Source: Mesorhizobium sp. CAU 1732 (GTDB lineage Bacteria > Pseudomonadota > Alphaproteobacteria > Rhizobiales > Rhizobiaceae). Taken from it: 64,000 nucleotides of DNA. The stretch is taken from NCBI RefSeq assembly GCF_039888675.1, contig NZ_JBDQQR010000001.1:620001-684000 (forward strand), read 5' to 3'. The position numbers and the translations under genes were made by a program. Position 1 is the first letter of the stretch, and each line of letters starts with the position of its first letter. Positions 19,630-27,281 of the stretch are shown here, in pieces. The notes under the pieces are model-generated. The model was not told the DNA's origin, did no database searches, and saw only the letters and a program-made list of their open reading frames with translations.

Positions 19630-19968
19630 TTACTTGACCACGATAGCCACCGTACCCGACTGGTATCGTTTCACTTCGGAGCCGGCCTTGATGCCGGTCG
19701 CGTTGACGGCCCGCGTCGGGACCTGCCTTTTGCACTGGTCGCTCATACGGCTGGAGAGGCCGCCGTCGGAGTAACTCACGATACCGGATGAGGGCAGACG
19801 CCCCGAAATGCTTGCGAAACTCGGCGCTGCCGCGCCGCATCCGTCAGCCCTGTAGGCGGTGATATGTTTTGTCTGGCCGACGGACAGTTCGAGTGTCCTG
19901 TCCGCGCTGCCGGCGCTGACGCAACCGGCGAGTGGAACCAACACCAGGAGTGCGAGGCGATTGTACAT
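19630..19968 (-). CDS. Small lipoprotein with SDGG/two-Cys periplasmic domain
   Basis: 112 residues from the ATG at 19968, preceded by AAGGGA eight bases upstream. The longer frame to 20292 overlaps the divergent gene and is rejected. The signal peptide ends in PLAGC (lipid-modified Cys16). The rest is one domain: a VGQTKHITAY strand, Cys44, LP, then YSDGGLSSR (67-75), Cys79, PTRAVNATG and a final beta-strand (TVAIVVK). Cysteines 44 and 79 are 35 apart and SDGG starts 12 before the second. The same spacing occurs in the C-terminal domains of the two membrane proteins encoded divergently next door. I do not recognise the family; a disulfide is likely. Confidence 0.8.
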   Translation of the reverse strand: MYNRLALLVLVPLAGCVSAGSADRTLELSVGQTKHITAYRADGCGAAAPSFASISGRLPSSGIVSYSDGGLSSRMSDQCKRQVPTRAVNATGIKAGSEVKRYQSGTVAIVVK

Positions 19969-20077
19969 GTCTGGTATTCCCTTGATCGTTGCCTGCGACG
20001 AGGGCGCGATACGCCCTGATCGTGTGGCGCAGCTTGTTCGATTTTCGAGCCTCGTCTTCCGCAAAAAGAGGCTATTG

Positions 20078-20138
20078 CCGGAAACTACGGAAAAAGCCGC
20101 GATCTGATCGCTTGCCATTCCCGGAAACTGGCGGAAAA
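20078..20138. promoter_or_regulatory. Direct repeats in the divergent promoter region
   Basis: CCGGAAACT occurs at 20078-20086 and 20121-20129, 43 bases apart (about four helical turns). Each copy is followed two to three bases later by GGAAAA (20089-20094 and 20133-20138). The repeats lie between the divergent lipoprotein gene and the first of the two helix-turn-helix membrane genes and are plausible operator half-sites for them. No experiment supports this. Confidence 0.45.
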
Positions 20139-20170
20139 TACTCCCAGGTCTGTAAAGGGGAACTTGGGGC

Positions 20171-20941
20171 ATGGGCAGAGGGGGCGGGAGCGATGTCAAA
20201 GCCTGGCACGAACTGTTCGATGCGCTCTGCAACCAGCGCGGCTGGTATGACGACAAGCATCTGGCGAGCGCGTTGTGCACTCGCTTCGGCAAGACGAAGC
20301 GCCAGGATTTCGAAGCCGCGAAGAAGAAGGTGCGCGGCTGGCGGGCAGGGCGACGGCTGCCGCTGAGACGGAATCTTGCCGCGCTGGCGCAACTGCTCGA
20401 GGTGGCGCGCGATCCCGGACTGGAGCGTCAGTGGTTGGAGCTCTATCGCCGCGCGGCGGCGCCGAATGCTGCCGGGGTCGCGCCCGTCGTGTCACAAGGC
20501 GCCGATCGAAGCGGGCTTCGGATCGGCGGCGGCTGGGCACTGGCGGGCATGGCTCTCCTGCTGGGCACGGGCGTTGTCTACGCCGCCGTGGCGAACAGCA
20601 GGCAAGCCGCGCTCGCCGCCCTCCCTCAGGTGAATTTCGAGGGATATGTCCGGATACCCGTAGGCGCCAGCCATCTCATCCACGGCGCGCTGGAAAGCTG
20701 CGAGAGCGACGCGCCCGGCTGGGAGGAGGTCGTCGCCACGCTGCCCCAAACACCCTACGGCGCATTTTCCGACGGCGGCATCGCCCGGAAGGTGGTCAGG
20801 CGCTGCGGCGCGGAGAAACTGGTCAGGGGTGTGAGGTTCACCGGTGTCGCGCCGGGAACCGCGGAGCTGAGGCTGTTCGGCGACTACATCAAGGTCGACG
20901 TGGTGACGATACGGCCGGAAGCCGCAATCGAAGGGAAATGA
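20171..20941 (+). CDS. Membrane protein: HTH-like domain, TM helix, SDGG periplasmic domain
   Basis: 256 residues. Residues 10-95 form an all-helical domain (WHELFDALCNQRGW, then KKKVRGWRAGRRLPLRRNLA and LLEVARDPGLERQWLELYRRA) that looks like a Xre-type helix-turn-helix by its W-R-x-G-R-x-x-P pattern. A single membrane helix spans about 119-140. Residues 157-246 are the periplasmic domain shared with the lipoprotein at 19630-19968: Cys177, LP, SDGG at 200-203, Cys212. The order matches ToxR/CadC-like one-component membrane regulators, though the DNA-binding fold is inferred. It is in tandem with a paralogue one base downstream. Confidence 0.75.
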   Translation: MGRGGGSDVKAWHELFDALCNQRGWYDDKHLASALCTRFGKTKRQDFEAAKKKVRGWRAGRRLPLRRNLAALAQLLEVARDPGLERQWLELYRRAAAPNAAGVAPVVSQGADRSGLRIGGGWALAGMALLLGTGVVYAAVANSRQAALAALPQVNFEGYVRIPVGASHLIHGALESCESDAPGWEEVVATLPQTPYGAFSDGGIARKVVRRCGAEKLVRGVRFTGVAPGTAELRLFGDYIKVDVVTIRPEAAIEGK

Positions 20942-20942
20942 C

Positions 20943-21734
20943 GTGTCAGAACAACGCTACGACCACATCAATCGCTGGAACGTCCTTCTGGACGAACTGT
21001 GCAACCGTGCCGGCTTCGTCGATACGGCATCGCTCGCCGCCCGCTTCTGCGAACTGTCCAACAATGGCGGGCAGCGGGATTTCGACACGGCCCTGCGAAA
21101 TCTGAACAACTGGCGATCGGGCAGGCACGTGCCGCGCCTGCGCAGCCTGCGGGTGCTGGAGCAGTTGCTTGGCGTCGATGACGACCCCGAGCTGACGACG
21201 CGGTGGCATGTGCTCTACCGGCAGGCACGGGAGGCCGAGGAGGACGACGAGCCGGCAGTGACGGCAGCGGCGCAGGCGGCTGAGGGACGAGGCGGTCGCG
21301 CGTGGTTCGACATGAGAACCGCGGCAGGCGGTGCGCTGTTGTTCTGCCTCGGCGTAGGCGCCGGCGCGCTGTTCACCTCCGACTGGCGACCTTGGAGTCT
21401 GGTGCCGGCCGACGCGCCGCTCGTCGAATACTCGCCCGAGTTTCGGATCGCCGTCGGCGAAAGTCGCATCATCCATTCCGAGCGCGGCGATTGCGGCAAG
21501 CTGCCGCGCGATTGGCCGGACGTCGCCAACTCCCTGCCGGTGACGCAGACGGGCACCTTCTCCGATGGCGGCCTCGCCCGACGCAACAGCAAGTTCTGCA
21601 AGGGCGAGACGCCTGCACGCGCCATCGTCTTCACGGCGACGCAAGCGGGTGTCGAGGAGTTCCTGATCCAGGGCGACTTCTTCCGGATCACGGTAGCCGA
21701 AGCAGGCGCGCAGGCCGAGGCCGTGACGCAGTAG
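20943..21734 (+). CDS. Paralogous membrane protein: HTH-like domain, TM helix, SDGG domain
   Basis: 263 residues from a GTG one base after the previous stop, so the two genes are co-translated. Its N-terminal helical domain (WNVLLDELCNRAGF through NNWRSGRHVPRLRSLRVLE to RWHVLYRQA) lines up along its length with that of the gene before it. An acidic linker follows (EEDDEPAV), then a membrane helix at about 127-145 and the periplasmic domain: VGESRIIHSE, Cys184, SDGG at 207-210, Cys219, PARAIVFTAT. The two-Cys spacing (35) and SDGG-Cys spacing (12) equal those of both relatives. Membrane-bound regulator or sensor is the likely class; unrecognised family. Confidence 0.75.
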   Translation: MSEQRYDHINRWNVLLDELCNRAGFVDTASLAARFCELSNNGGQRDFDTALRNLNNWRSGRHVPRLRSLRVLEQLLGVDDDPELTTRWHVLYRQAREAEEDDEPAVTAAAQAAEGRGGRAWFDMRTAAGGALLFCLGVGAGALFTSDWRPWSLVPADAPLVEYSPEFRIAVGESRIIHSERGDCGKLPRDWPDVANSLPVTQTGTFSDGGLARRNSKFCKGETPARAIVFTATQAGVEEFLIQGDFFRITVAEAGAQAEAVTQ

Positions 21735-21743
21735 GCTTTGGTT

Positions 21744-22640
21744 CTATGGCACGATGAGCGTGCCCGCGCCGTGTTCGGTGAAGAGTTCGAGCAACACGGC
21801 ATGCGGCGTCTTGCCGTTGAGGATGACGACGCCTTCGACGCCGCGCTCGATCGCTTCGATGCAGGTTTCGACCTTGGGGATCATGCCGCCGGATATGGTG
21901 CCGTCCGCGATCAGCGCTTTTGCTTCCGTAACGGTCAGCTCGTCGATGAGCTTCTTGTCCTTGTCGAGCACGCCCGGCACGTCGGTGAGAAAGAGCAGGC
22001 GCGAGGCGTTGAGCGCGCCCGCGATCGCGCCGGCGAAGGTGTCGGCATTGATGTTGTAGGTGTGGCCGTCGCGGCCCGGTGCAACCGGCGCGATGACCGG
22101 GATCATCTCGGAGCGTGCGAGAAGGTCGAGCAGCGTGCGGTCGACCTCGACAGGCTCGCCGACGAAACCGAGGTCGAGCACGCGCTCGATGTTGGAATCG
22201 GGATCGCGGAAGGTCTTGTGGGCCTTCTGGGCGAAGACCATGTTGCCGTCCTTGCCGCACAGGCCGATCGCCCATTCGCCTTCGGCGTTGATGAGGGCGA
22301 CGATCTCCTTGTTGATGGAGCCCGCAAGGACCATCTCGACGATCTCGACGGTCTTGCGGTCGGTGACGCGCAGGCCGCCTTCGAATTTCGACTCGATGCC
22401 CATCTTGGTCAGCATCGCGCCGATCTGCGGCCCGCCACCGTGGACGACGATCGGATTGACGCCCGACTGCTTCAAGAGCGCGATATCGCGCGCGAACGCC
22501 TTGCCGAGTTCGAGGTCGCCCATGGCATGTCCGCCATACTTCACGACGACGGTCTTGTTCTCGTATCGCTGCATATAGGGCAGCGCTGCGGAGAGAAGGC
22601 GCGCCTGCTCGGCTGCGGTGGCAAGCTGGTCGTTCGTCAT
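21744..22640 (-). CDS. argB: Acetylglutamate kinase
   Basis: 298 residues from the ATG at 22640 ([12 protein letters not shown]); an in-frame ATG at 22661 is possible. Amino-acid kinase features: [39 protein letters not shown] and the C-terminal [18 protein letters not shown]. It phosphorylates N-acetylglutamate, the second step of arginine synthesis. The N-terminal helix with [18 protein letters not shown] is the mark of the arginine-inhibited hexameric form. The stop is nine bases from that of the convergent membrane gene. Confidence 0.96.
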   Translation of the reverse strand: MTNDQLATAAEQARLLSAALPYMQRYENKTVVVKYGGHAMGDLELGKAFARDIALLKQSGVNPIVVHGGGPQIGAMLTKMGIESKFEGGLRVTDRKTVEIVEMVLAGSINKEIVALINAEGEWAIGLCGKDGNMVFAQKAHKTFRDPDSNIERVLDLGFVGEPVEVDRTLLDLLARSEMIPVIAPVAPGRDGHTYNINADTFAGAIAGALNASRLLFLTDVPGVLDKDKKLIDELTVTEAKALIADGTISGGMIPKVETCIEAIERGVEGVVILNGKTPHAVLLELFTEHGAGTLIVP

Positions 22641-22737
22641 GATGTCCTCGGGCAGGGTCAAAATGTCGGCGCGGTCTTAGCTTCAATGCCGGGTATGCGC
22701 AATGGAAAGCCAAGTTCAAACGGCCGTTTAAGCCGTT

Positions 22738-24231
22738 TCAGGGCGTGAGCAGAGGCGCCCGCCGATCTTTCCAGCCGGATATCGTCTCCATCTGCGCGGC
22801 AAGCGAGAACAGCGTTTCCTCGTCGCCGAGCCGGCCCGCGGCCTGAATGCCGAGCGGCAGGCCGGCAGCGGTGACGTGCACCGGCAGGGCGATCGCGGGC
22901 TGGCCGGTGACGTTCTGGATCGCCGGCCAAGGCGTGAACCAGAGGCTCTTGTCCATCAATTGGCCGAAAATGCCGTCGCGCTTAAGGAGCCGTGTGAGGT
23001 GAAGCTTGTCGAGGAGGTTCTCAATGTGCTCGTCGGCCCCTGCGGGATCGAGCCCGCCCACCGGGACAGGCGGGTGCGCGATGATCGGCATCAGCACGGC
23101 GTCGAACCGTGCCGTTTCGGTCAGGAGGCTGCGCGATGCGGCATGCAGCCGTTCGACGGCCGCATAAATCTCCCCCGCCGACAGCACCTCGCCGAGGCGG
23201 GCCAAAACGCGCGTGGCGCGCTCCACGTCACCGGCGACGTTTCGGCCGATCCGGCGGGCCTCCATGCGAAGGGTGCCTGCCATCGACGCCGCGACGACAC
23301 GGCAGAAATTGGCCATGAACGCCCGGTCGACCATTGGCAGATCGATCTCCTCGACGCTGTGCCCGCCCTCTTTCGCCAGCGCGATCGCGGTGTCGAGGGC
23401 GGCGAGCGTCTCCCATGAAATGTCGAGGCCGAGTGGTGACCCGCGATAGACGCCAAGCTTCAGCCTGCCGGGACCGCGCGATGCTGCCTCGATGAATGTG
23501 CCGCGTGAAGGCCGTGCGACGTAGGGCGCCAAGGCGTCCGGGCCGTGCGTCAAATCGAGCAGCAGCGCGCTGTCGCGAACGGAGCGTGTCACGGCATGAT
23601 CGACGACGAAACCGTACCAGGACTCGCTTGCCAGCGGCGTCAGCGGAATGCGGCCGCGCGAGACCTTCATGCCGACGAGGCCGGTGTTGGCGGATGGCAC
23701 GCGTATCGATCCGCCGCCATCCGAGGCATGCGCGGCGGGCACGATGCCGGCTGCAACCAGCGCCGAGGCTCCGCCCGATGAACCGCCCGTCGTGTGAGCG
23801 GTGTTCCACGGGCTGCGCGTCGCGCCGAAGGCGGCGGATTCGGTGACGAGGCGAAGCCCGAATTCCGGCGAGGTGCTGGTGGCGATCGGTATCAGTCCGG
23901 CGGCGAGATAGCGCTCCGTCAGAACGGAATCGAAATCGGGTGTGAAAGCGGGAATCCGGCTGCCCTGATGCGTCGGAACGCCGGCCTGCGCGATGCCCAG
24001 ATCCTTGATCGCGAAAGGCACGCCGGCCAGCGGCGCCGTGCGGTCGACGGTCCCGGCACGCGTTCTGGCGCGGTCGTAGAGCTTTTCCGCGATCGCATTG
24101 ATCTGCGGATTGACGCGCTCCGCGCGCGCTATGGATGCGTCGACGGCTTCGACCGGCGACAGGTCGCCGGCCTTGATGCGCTCGGCAAGGCCGGTCGCGT
24201 CTTCCTCCCAGATGAGCTTTTCGATCGACAT
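22738..24231 (-). CDS. Amidase (amidase-signature family)
   Basis: 497 residues starting MSIEKLIWEEDATGLAE after AAGG. The Ser-cisSer-Lys triad is in place: Lys in GVPFAIKDLG, the Gly/Ser loop HTTGGSSGGASALVAAG (cis-Ser) and ASDGGGSIRVPSANTGLVG (nucleophile region). The FTPWPAIQNVTGQPAIALPV segment near the C-terminus is common in 6-aminohexanoate-cyclic-dimer-hydrolase-like amidases. GatA is unlikely, since no gatC/gatB lies here. Substrate unknown. It is about 100 bases upstream of argB in the same direction. Confidence 0.88.
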   Translation of the reverse strand: MSIEKLIWEEDATGLAERIKAGDLSPVEAVDASIARAERVNPQINAIAEKLYDRARTRAGTVDRTAPLAGVPFAIKDLGIAQAGVPTHQGSRIPAFTPDFDSVLTERYLAAGLIPIATSTSPEFGLRLVTESAAFGATRSPWNTAHTTGGSSGGASALVAAGIVPAAHASDGGGSIRVPSANTGLVGMKVSRGRIPLTPLASESWYGFVVDHAVTRSVRDSALLLDLTHGPDALAPYVARPSRGTFIEAASRGPGRLKLGVYRGSPLGLDISWETLAALDTAIALAKEGGHSVEEIDLPMVDRAFMANFCRVVAASMAGTLRMEARRIGRNVAGDVERATRVLARLGEVLSAGEIYAAVERLHAASRSLLTETARFDAVLMPIIAHPPVPVGGLDPAGADEHIENLLDKLHLTRLLKRDGIFGQLMDKSLWFTPWPAIQNVTGQPAIALPVHVTAAGLPLGIQAAGRLGDEETLFSLAAQMETISGWKDRRAPLLTP

Positions 24232-24364
24232 GTCGCCTTGGCTTCCCCCGCATAAGCTAGCACGCTAGCGCCCGCGCGCCGGAGGTGCAACGAGACGCCT
24301 AAATGCGCGGGCATCGACAGGCGGCCATTGCCAAGCAGGGGCGCGGCGCTACTTTCTCCCAGGA

Positions 24365-24919
24365 ATGACCACGATACAGACAACACCGCACGATATCACG
24401 AAGCTGATCGTCCGCGTATCGCTGCGCGACCGCGCCGCATTCGACAAACTGTATCGCAACACCAGCGGGAAACTTTTCGGCGTTTGCCTCCGTGTCTTGA
24501 GCGACAGGGCCGAGGCCGAAGAGGCATTGCAAGAGGTTTACGTGAAGATCTGGACCAAGGCGGACCGTTTCGCCGTGTCGGATCTCAGCCCGATATCGTG
24601 GCTGGTGGCGATTGCCAGAAACCATTGTATCGACCGATTGCGGACGCGCCGCCAGAAGACCACGGACATCGCCGCCGCCATCGATGTGGCGGATCCGAAT
24701 CCGGGACCGGAAGCGCTCGCCGTCGCGGGCGGAGAACGAGAGCGGATTCATTCGTGCCTCGAAGAACTGGACGATGATCGTGCGGCGGCGGTGCGTGGCG
24801 CCTATCTGTCGGGTGACAGCTATGTCGATCTGGCCGAGCGCTTCTCGGTCCCGCTCAATACGATGAGAACCTGGCTGCGCCGCAGCCTGATGAAACTGAG
24901 GGAATGTCTCGAGCGATGA
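24365..24919 (+). CDS. ECF RNA polymerase sigma factor (SigK-like)
   Basis: 184 residues. Region 2 is visible at residues 17-70 (RDRAAFDKLYRNTSGKLFGV, then AEEALQEVYVKIWTKADRF) and region 4 at 125-180 (YVDLAERFSVPLNTMRTWLR). It lacks region 1 and 3, as all ECF factors do. It overlaps an RskA-type anti-sigma gene, and a secreted fasciclin gene follows, the same trio as the mycobacterial sigK-rskA-mpt70/83 locus. The likely role is an envelope or redox stress response. Confidence 0.92.
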   Translation: MTTIQTTPHDITKLIVRVSLRDRAAFDKLYRNTSGKLFGVCLRVLSDRAEAEEALQEVYVKIWTKADRFAVSDLSPISWLVAIARNHCIDRLRTRRQKTTDIAAAIDVADPNPGPEALAVAGGERERIHSCLEELDDDRAAAVRGAYLSGDSYVDLAERFSVPLNTMRTWLRRSLMKLRECLER

Positions 24920-25638
24920 ACGCGGGCAACGAAGACGAACTGGGACACGGAGGCGACGACATGCTCGCCGCCGAGTACGTCCTTGGCGTCCTGCCTGCGG
25001 ACGAAAGGCGCGAGGCGGCTGCGCGTGTCGAGCAGGATGCGGACTTCGCGCGCCTCGTCGACGGCTGGGAAGACCGGCTTTCGCCCCTCAATGAATTCTA
25101 CCCGCCGGTCGAGGCGCCTGCCGCGGTCAAGCAGCGGCTCGATGAACGGCTGTTTGCCAATCCGGCCCCTGCGACCGCGGCGACCCCGTTGGGTCGCGGT
25201 CTGGCGTTCTGGCGCGGGCTTGCGATCGTCGCGGTCGCCGGCCTGATCGCGCTCGGCGTGTGGACGGCAGCGCTGTTCCTCGAGCCGTCCGGCGTCGCGC
25301 CCGCGAACCGGCTGGTCGCTTCGCTGGCGAGCGACGAGAGCGACGTTCGTTATCTCGTGGTCTATGACGGCGATACCGGCGAAATCTCGATGTCCCACGT
25401 CGACGGCGCCCGCGCGCCCGAACGCGATTTCGAGCTTTGGGTCATCGGCGGTGACGAGGTTCTGTCGCTGGGCGTCGTCCCGGAAGGCGGGACCGTGCAT
25501 CTGCCGGTGACGCCTGAACTGCGCCGGAAGATCGCGGCCGGCGCCCAGTTCGCCATCACGCTCGAGCCTCTGGGCGGTTCGCCGACCGGGCAGGCAACCG
25601 GCCCGATCGTTGCCGCCGGCGATTTGCGCACGATCTGA
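24916..25638 (+). CDS. RskA-type anti-sigma factor
   Basis: 240 residues from the ATG at 24916, an ATGA overlap with the sigma gene; an ATG at 24904 is also possible. The N-terminal cytoplasmic sigma-binding region has LAAEYVLGVLPADERREA, a membrane helix lies at about residues 95-115 (GLAIVAVAGLIALGVWTA), and the periplasmic RskA domain has DFELWVIGGDEVLSLGVV and a C-terminal GPIVAAGDL. Such proteins hold the ECF factor at the membrane until cleaved or reduced. No zinc HxxxCxxC motif is seen. Confidence 0.9.
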   Translation: MNAGNEDELGHGGDDMLAAEYVLGVLPADERREAAARVEQDADFARLVDGWEDRLSPLNEFYPPVEAPAAVKQRLDERLFANPAPATAATPLGRGLAFWRGLAIVAVAGLIALGVWTAALFLEPSGVAPANRLVASLASDESDVRYLVVYDGDTGEISMSHVDGARAPERDFELWVIGGDEVLSLGVVPEGGTVHLPVTPELRRKIAAGAQFAITLEPLGGSPTGQATGPIVAAGDLRTI

Positions 25639-25731
25639 CGACGACCCCAACAGGATCGACCGCCAAAGCGGGCTGCACCGCAGCCCGCTGCGATGCTTTT
25701 CGTCAGCGTCCGGCGACGCAATCCACGAACA

Positions 25732-25798
25732 TTCGCCATCACTCAGTCATCAACCAAACGTGACTGCGAAACTAAATTCGCCATCAACGCGTGACTGC
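25732..25798. promoter_or_regulatory. Repeated motifs upstream of the fasciclin gene
   Basis: TTCGCCATCA occurs at 25732-25741 and 25777-25786, and CGTGACTGC at 25759-25767 and 25790-25798. In the first set CCATCA (25736-25741) is 17 bases before CGTGAC (25759-25764), a spacing that would suit an ECF -35/-10 pair; mycobacterial SigK promoters have a CCATCC-type -35. This could be the promoter that the adjacent sigma factor uses. Function is inferred from spacing and repetition. Confidence 0.35.
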
Positions 25799-25842
25799 AC
25801 CTGTCCCCACCCGAAAGGGATCAATTGAGAGGAGTTACAGGT

Positions 25843-26403
25843 ATGCGTAAGTTCACATCCACTATTCTTGCAGGCGCGGTTGCACTCAGTGTCTTCGGCG
25901 GAATTGCCTACGCCCAGGACAACCCGATGGTCGGTGGCGCGGAAATGTTCGCTGACAAGAACATCGTCGAGAACGCAGCGAACTCGGCAGACCACACGAC
26001 GCTCGTTGCCGCCGTGCAGGCCGCTGGCCTCGCGGAAACGCTCTCCGGCGCAGGCCCCTTCACCGTCTTCGCTCCGACCAACGAAGCGTTTGAAGCTCTT
26101 CCGGCCGGCACCGTCGACACGTTGCTGAAGCCTGAAAACAAGGATCAGCTCACCAAGGTCCTGACCTGTCACGTCGTTGCCGCGGACGCGATGTCCGCCG
26201 CGATCGGCAAGATGATCACCGACGATGGCGGCACGCATGCCGTCAAGACCGTCGGCGGCTGCACGTTGCAGGCAAAGATGGACGGCGACAAGATCACCCT
26301 GACCGATGAGACCGGCGGCGTCGCGAATGTGACCATCGCGGACGTGAAGCAGTCGAACGGCGTCATCCACGTCATCGACAAGGTTCTTCTGCCTGCCGGC
26401 TGA
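25843..26403 (+). CDS. Secreted fasciclin-domain protein
   Basis: 186 residues from the ATG at 25843, with GAGAGGAG eight bases upstream; a TTG at 25825 is less likely. A signal peptide ends in AYAQ. One fasciclin (FAS1) domain fills the rest: IVENAANSADHTTLVAAVQ (first box), GPFTVFAPTNEAFEALP, LTCHVVAADAM and GVIHVIDKVLLPAG (last box). Two cysteines (in LTCHVV and GGCTLQ) could form a disulfide. FAS1 proteins are adhesive or envelope-associated. Placed after an ECF sigma/RskA pair, it is a probable target of that sigma factor. Confidence 0.93.
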   Translation: MRKFTSTILAGAVALSVFGGIAYAQDNPMVGGAEMFADKNIVENAANSADHTTLVAAVQAAGLAETLSGAGPFTVFAPTNEAFEALPAGTVDTLLKPENKDQLTKVLTCHVVAADAMSAAIGKMITDDGGTHAVKTVGGCTLQAKMDGDKITLTDETGGVANVTIADVKQSNGVIHVIDKVLLPAG

Positions 26404-26422
26404 TCGACCTCAGTGACCCCCA

Positions 26423-26465
26423 CGATCGCGCGGATCGAGCGCCCTTCCAAGTGCCCGCGCGATCG
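26423..26465 (+). terminator. Hairpin after the fasciclin gene
   Basis: CGATCGCGCGG (26423-26433) pairs perfectly with CCGCGCGATCG (26455-26465) around a 21-base loop, starting 20 bases after the fasciclin stop. There is no T run, so it may stabilise the mRNA end or act with Rho rather than be a classical terminator. Confidence 0.45.
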
Positions 26466-26614
26466 GACGTCCCGCCCAGCCACATAGCACCAGTGACATA
26501 TGGGCGGGGCGTCACTTCTTCCTCGCCGATGCATAGGGCGGCTGCTCAACATCAGTTGATTGCCTCGCGATCAGGAAATTCGCTATCCTGATCGAAATCC
26601 AGGAGGAATTCCCC

Positions 26615-27124
26615 ATGAGACGTCGTGACCTGCTGCTAAGCGGCGTAGGCCTCGTTGCCGTGATGACGGGCGGAGCATCGCTCTGGCTGATGCGCACCGG
26701 CGGACCCGCGATCGCGGCTGCCGACGGCAATTTCGAAGTGACCAGGACCGAGGCGGAGTGGCGCGCCGTTCTGGATGACGCGCAGTACAGGGTGCTGCGC
26801 GAGGAGGGAACCGAACCTGCCTTCACAAGCGCGCTCAACGACGAGAAGCGTGCGGGCATGTTCCACTGCGCCGGCTGCGACTTAGCTGCATACTCGTCCG
26901 AAAAGAAATACGATTCCGGCACCGGCTGGCCGAGTTTCTGGGATTCGGAAGCGGATGCGATCGGGACCAAGCAAGACAACACGCTGTTCATGACCCGCAC
27001 CGAATGCCACTGCCGTCGCTGCGGCGGACATTTCGGCCACATCTTCAACGACGGTCCGCAGCCCACCGGCCTGCGCCATTGCCTGAACGGCTTGGCATTG
27101 ACCTTCAAGCCTGCTGCTGTCTGA
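26615..27124 (+). CDS. msrB: Tat-exported methionine-R-sulfoxide reductase
   Basis: 169 residues with an excellent AGGAGG eight bases before the ATG. The N-terminus (MRRRDLLLSG plus a hydrophobic run, ending AIAAAD) is a twin-arginine signal peptide, so the enzyme should act in the periplasm rather than in the cytoplasm as MsrB usually does. The SelR domain has the zinc pairs CAGC (85, 88) and CRRC (133, 136), SGTGWPSF, FGHIFNDGP and the catalytic Cys156 in GLRHCLNG. It lies downstream of the sigma/anti-sigma/fasciclin group, which suggests envelope redox repair. Confidence 0.93.
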   Translation: MRRRDLLLSGVGLVAVMTGGASLWLMRTGGPAIAAADGNFEVTRTEAEWRAVLDDAQYRVLREEGTEPAFTSALNDEKRAGMFHCAGCDLAAYSSEKKYDSGTGWPSFWDSEADAIGTKQDNTLFMTRTECHCRRCGGHFGHIFNDGPQPTGLRHCLNGLALTFKPAAV

Positions 27125-27281
27125 TTGGGCGCGAGGGCACGGCTGCCGTAACGCGCTCGGCGTTGCGGCAGCCGTTCTCGTTCATGAGTATGCGCGAAAT
27201 GCACGCGACGGCTGCCGTCTGCGCCAAGAACGGCGTGCAAGTGGTTCTTTTTCTGCCCGACATCGGCTTTATTGAACGGCA

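Noticed and set aside
19969..20292. Long N-terminal extension of the SDGG lipoprotein
   Set aside because: The extra 107 residues overlap the divergent membrane gene and its promoter region, lack family features, and the ATG at 19968 has a ribosome site and begins a good lipoprotein signal.
20171..21734. Conventional soluble phage-type repressors
   Set aside because: Each protein has a clear membrane helix and a periplasmic two-Cys domain after the helical N-terminus, and no other phage genes are nearby.
22738..24231. GatA subunit of the Glu-tRNA amidotransferase
   Set aside because: There is no gatC or gatB nearby and the C-terminal part resembles 6-aminohexanoate-cyclic-dimer-hydrolase-like amidases, so only a general amidase call is made.
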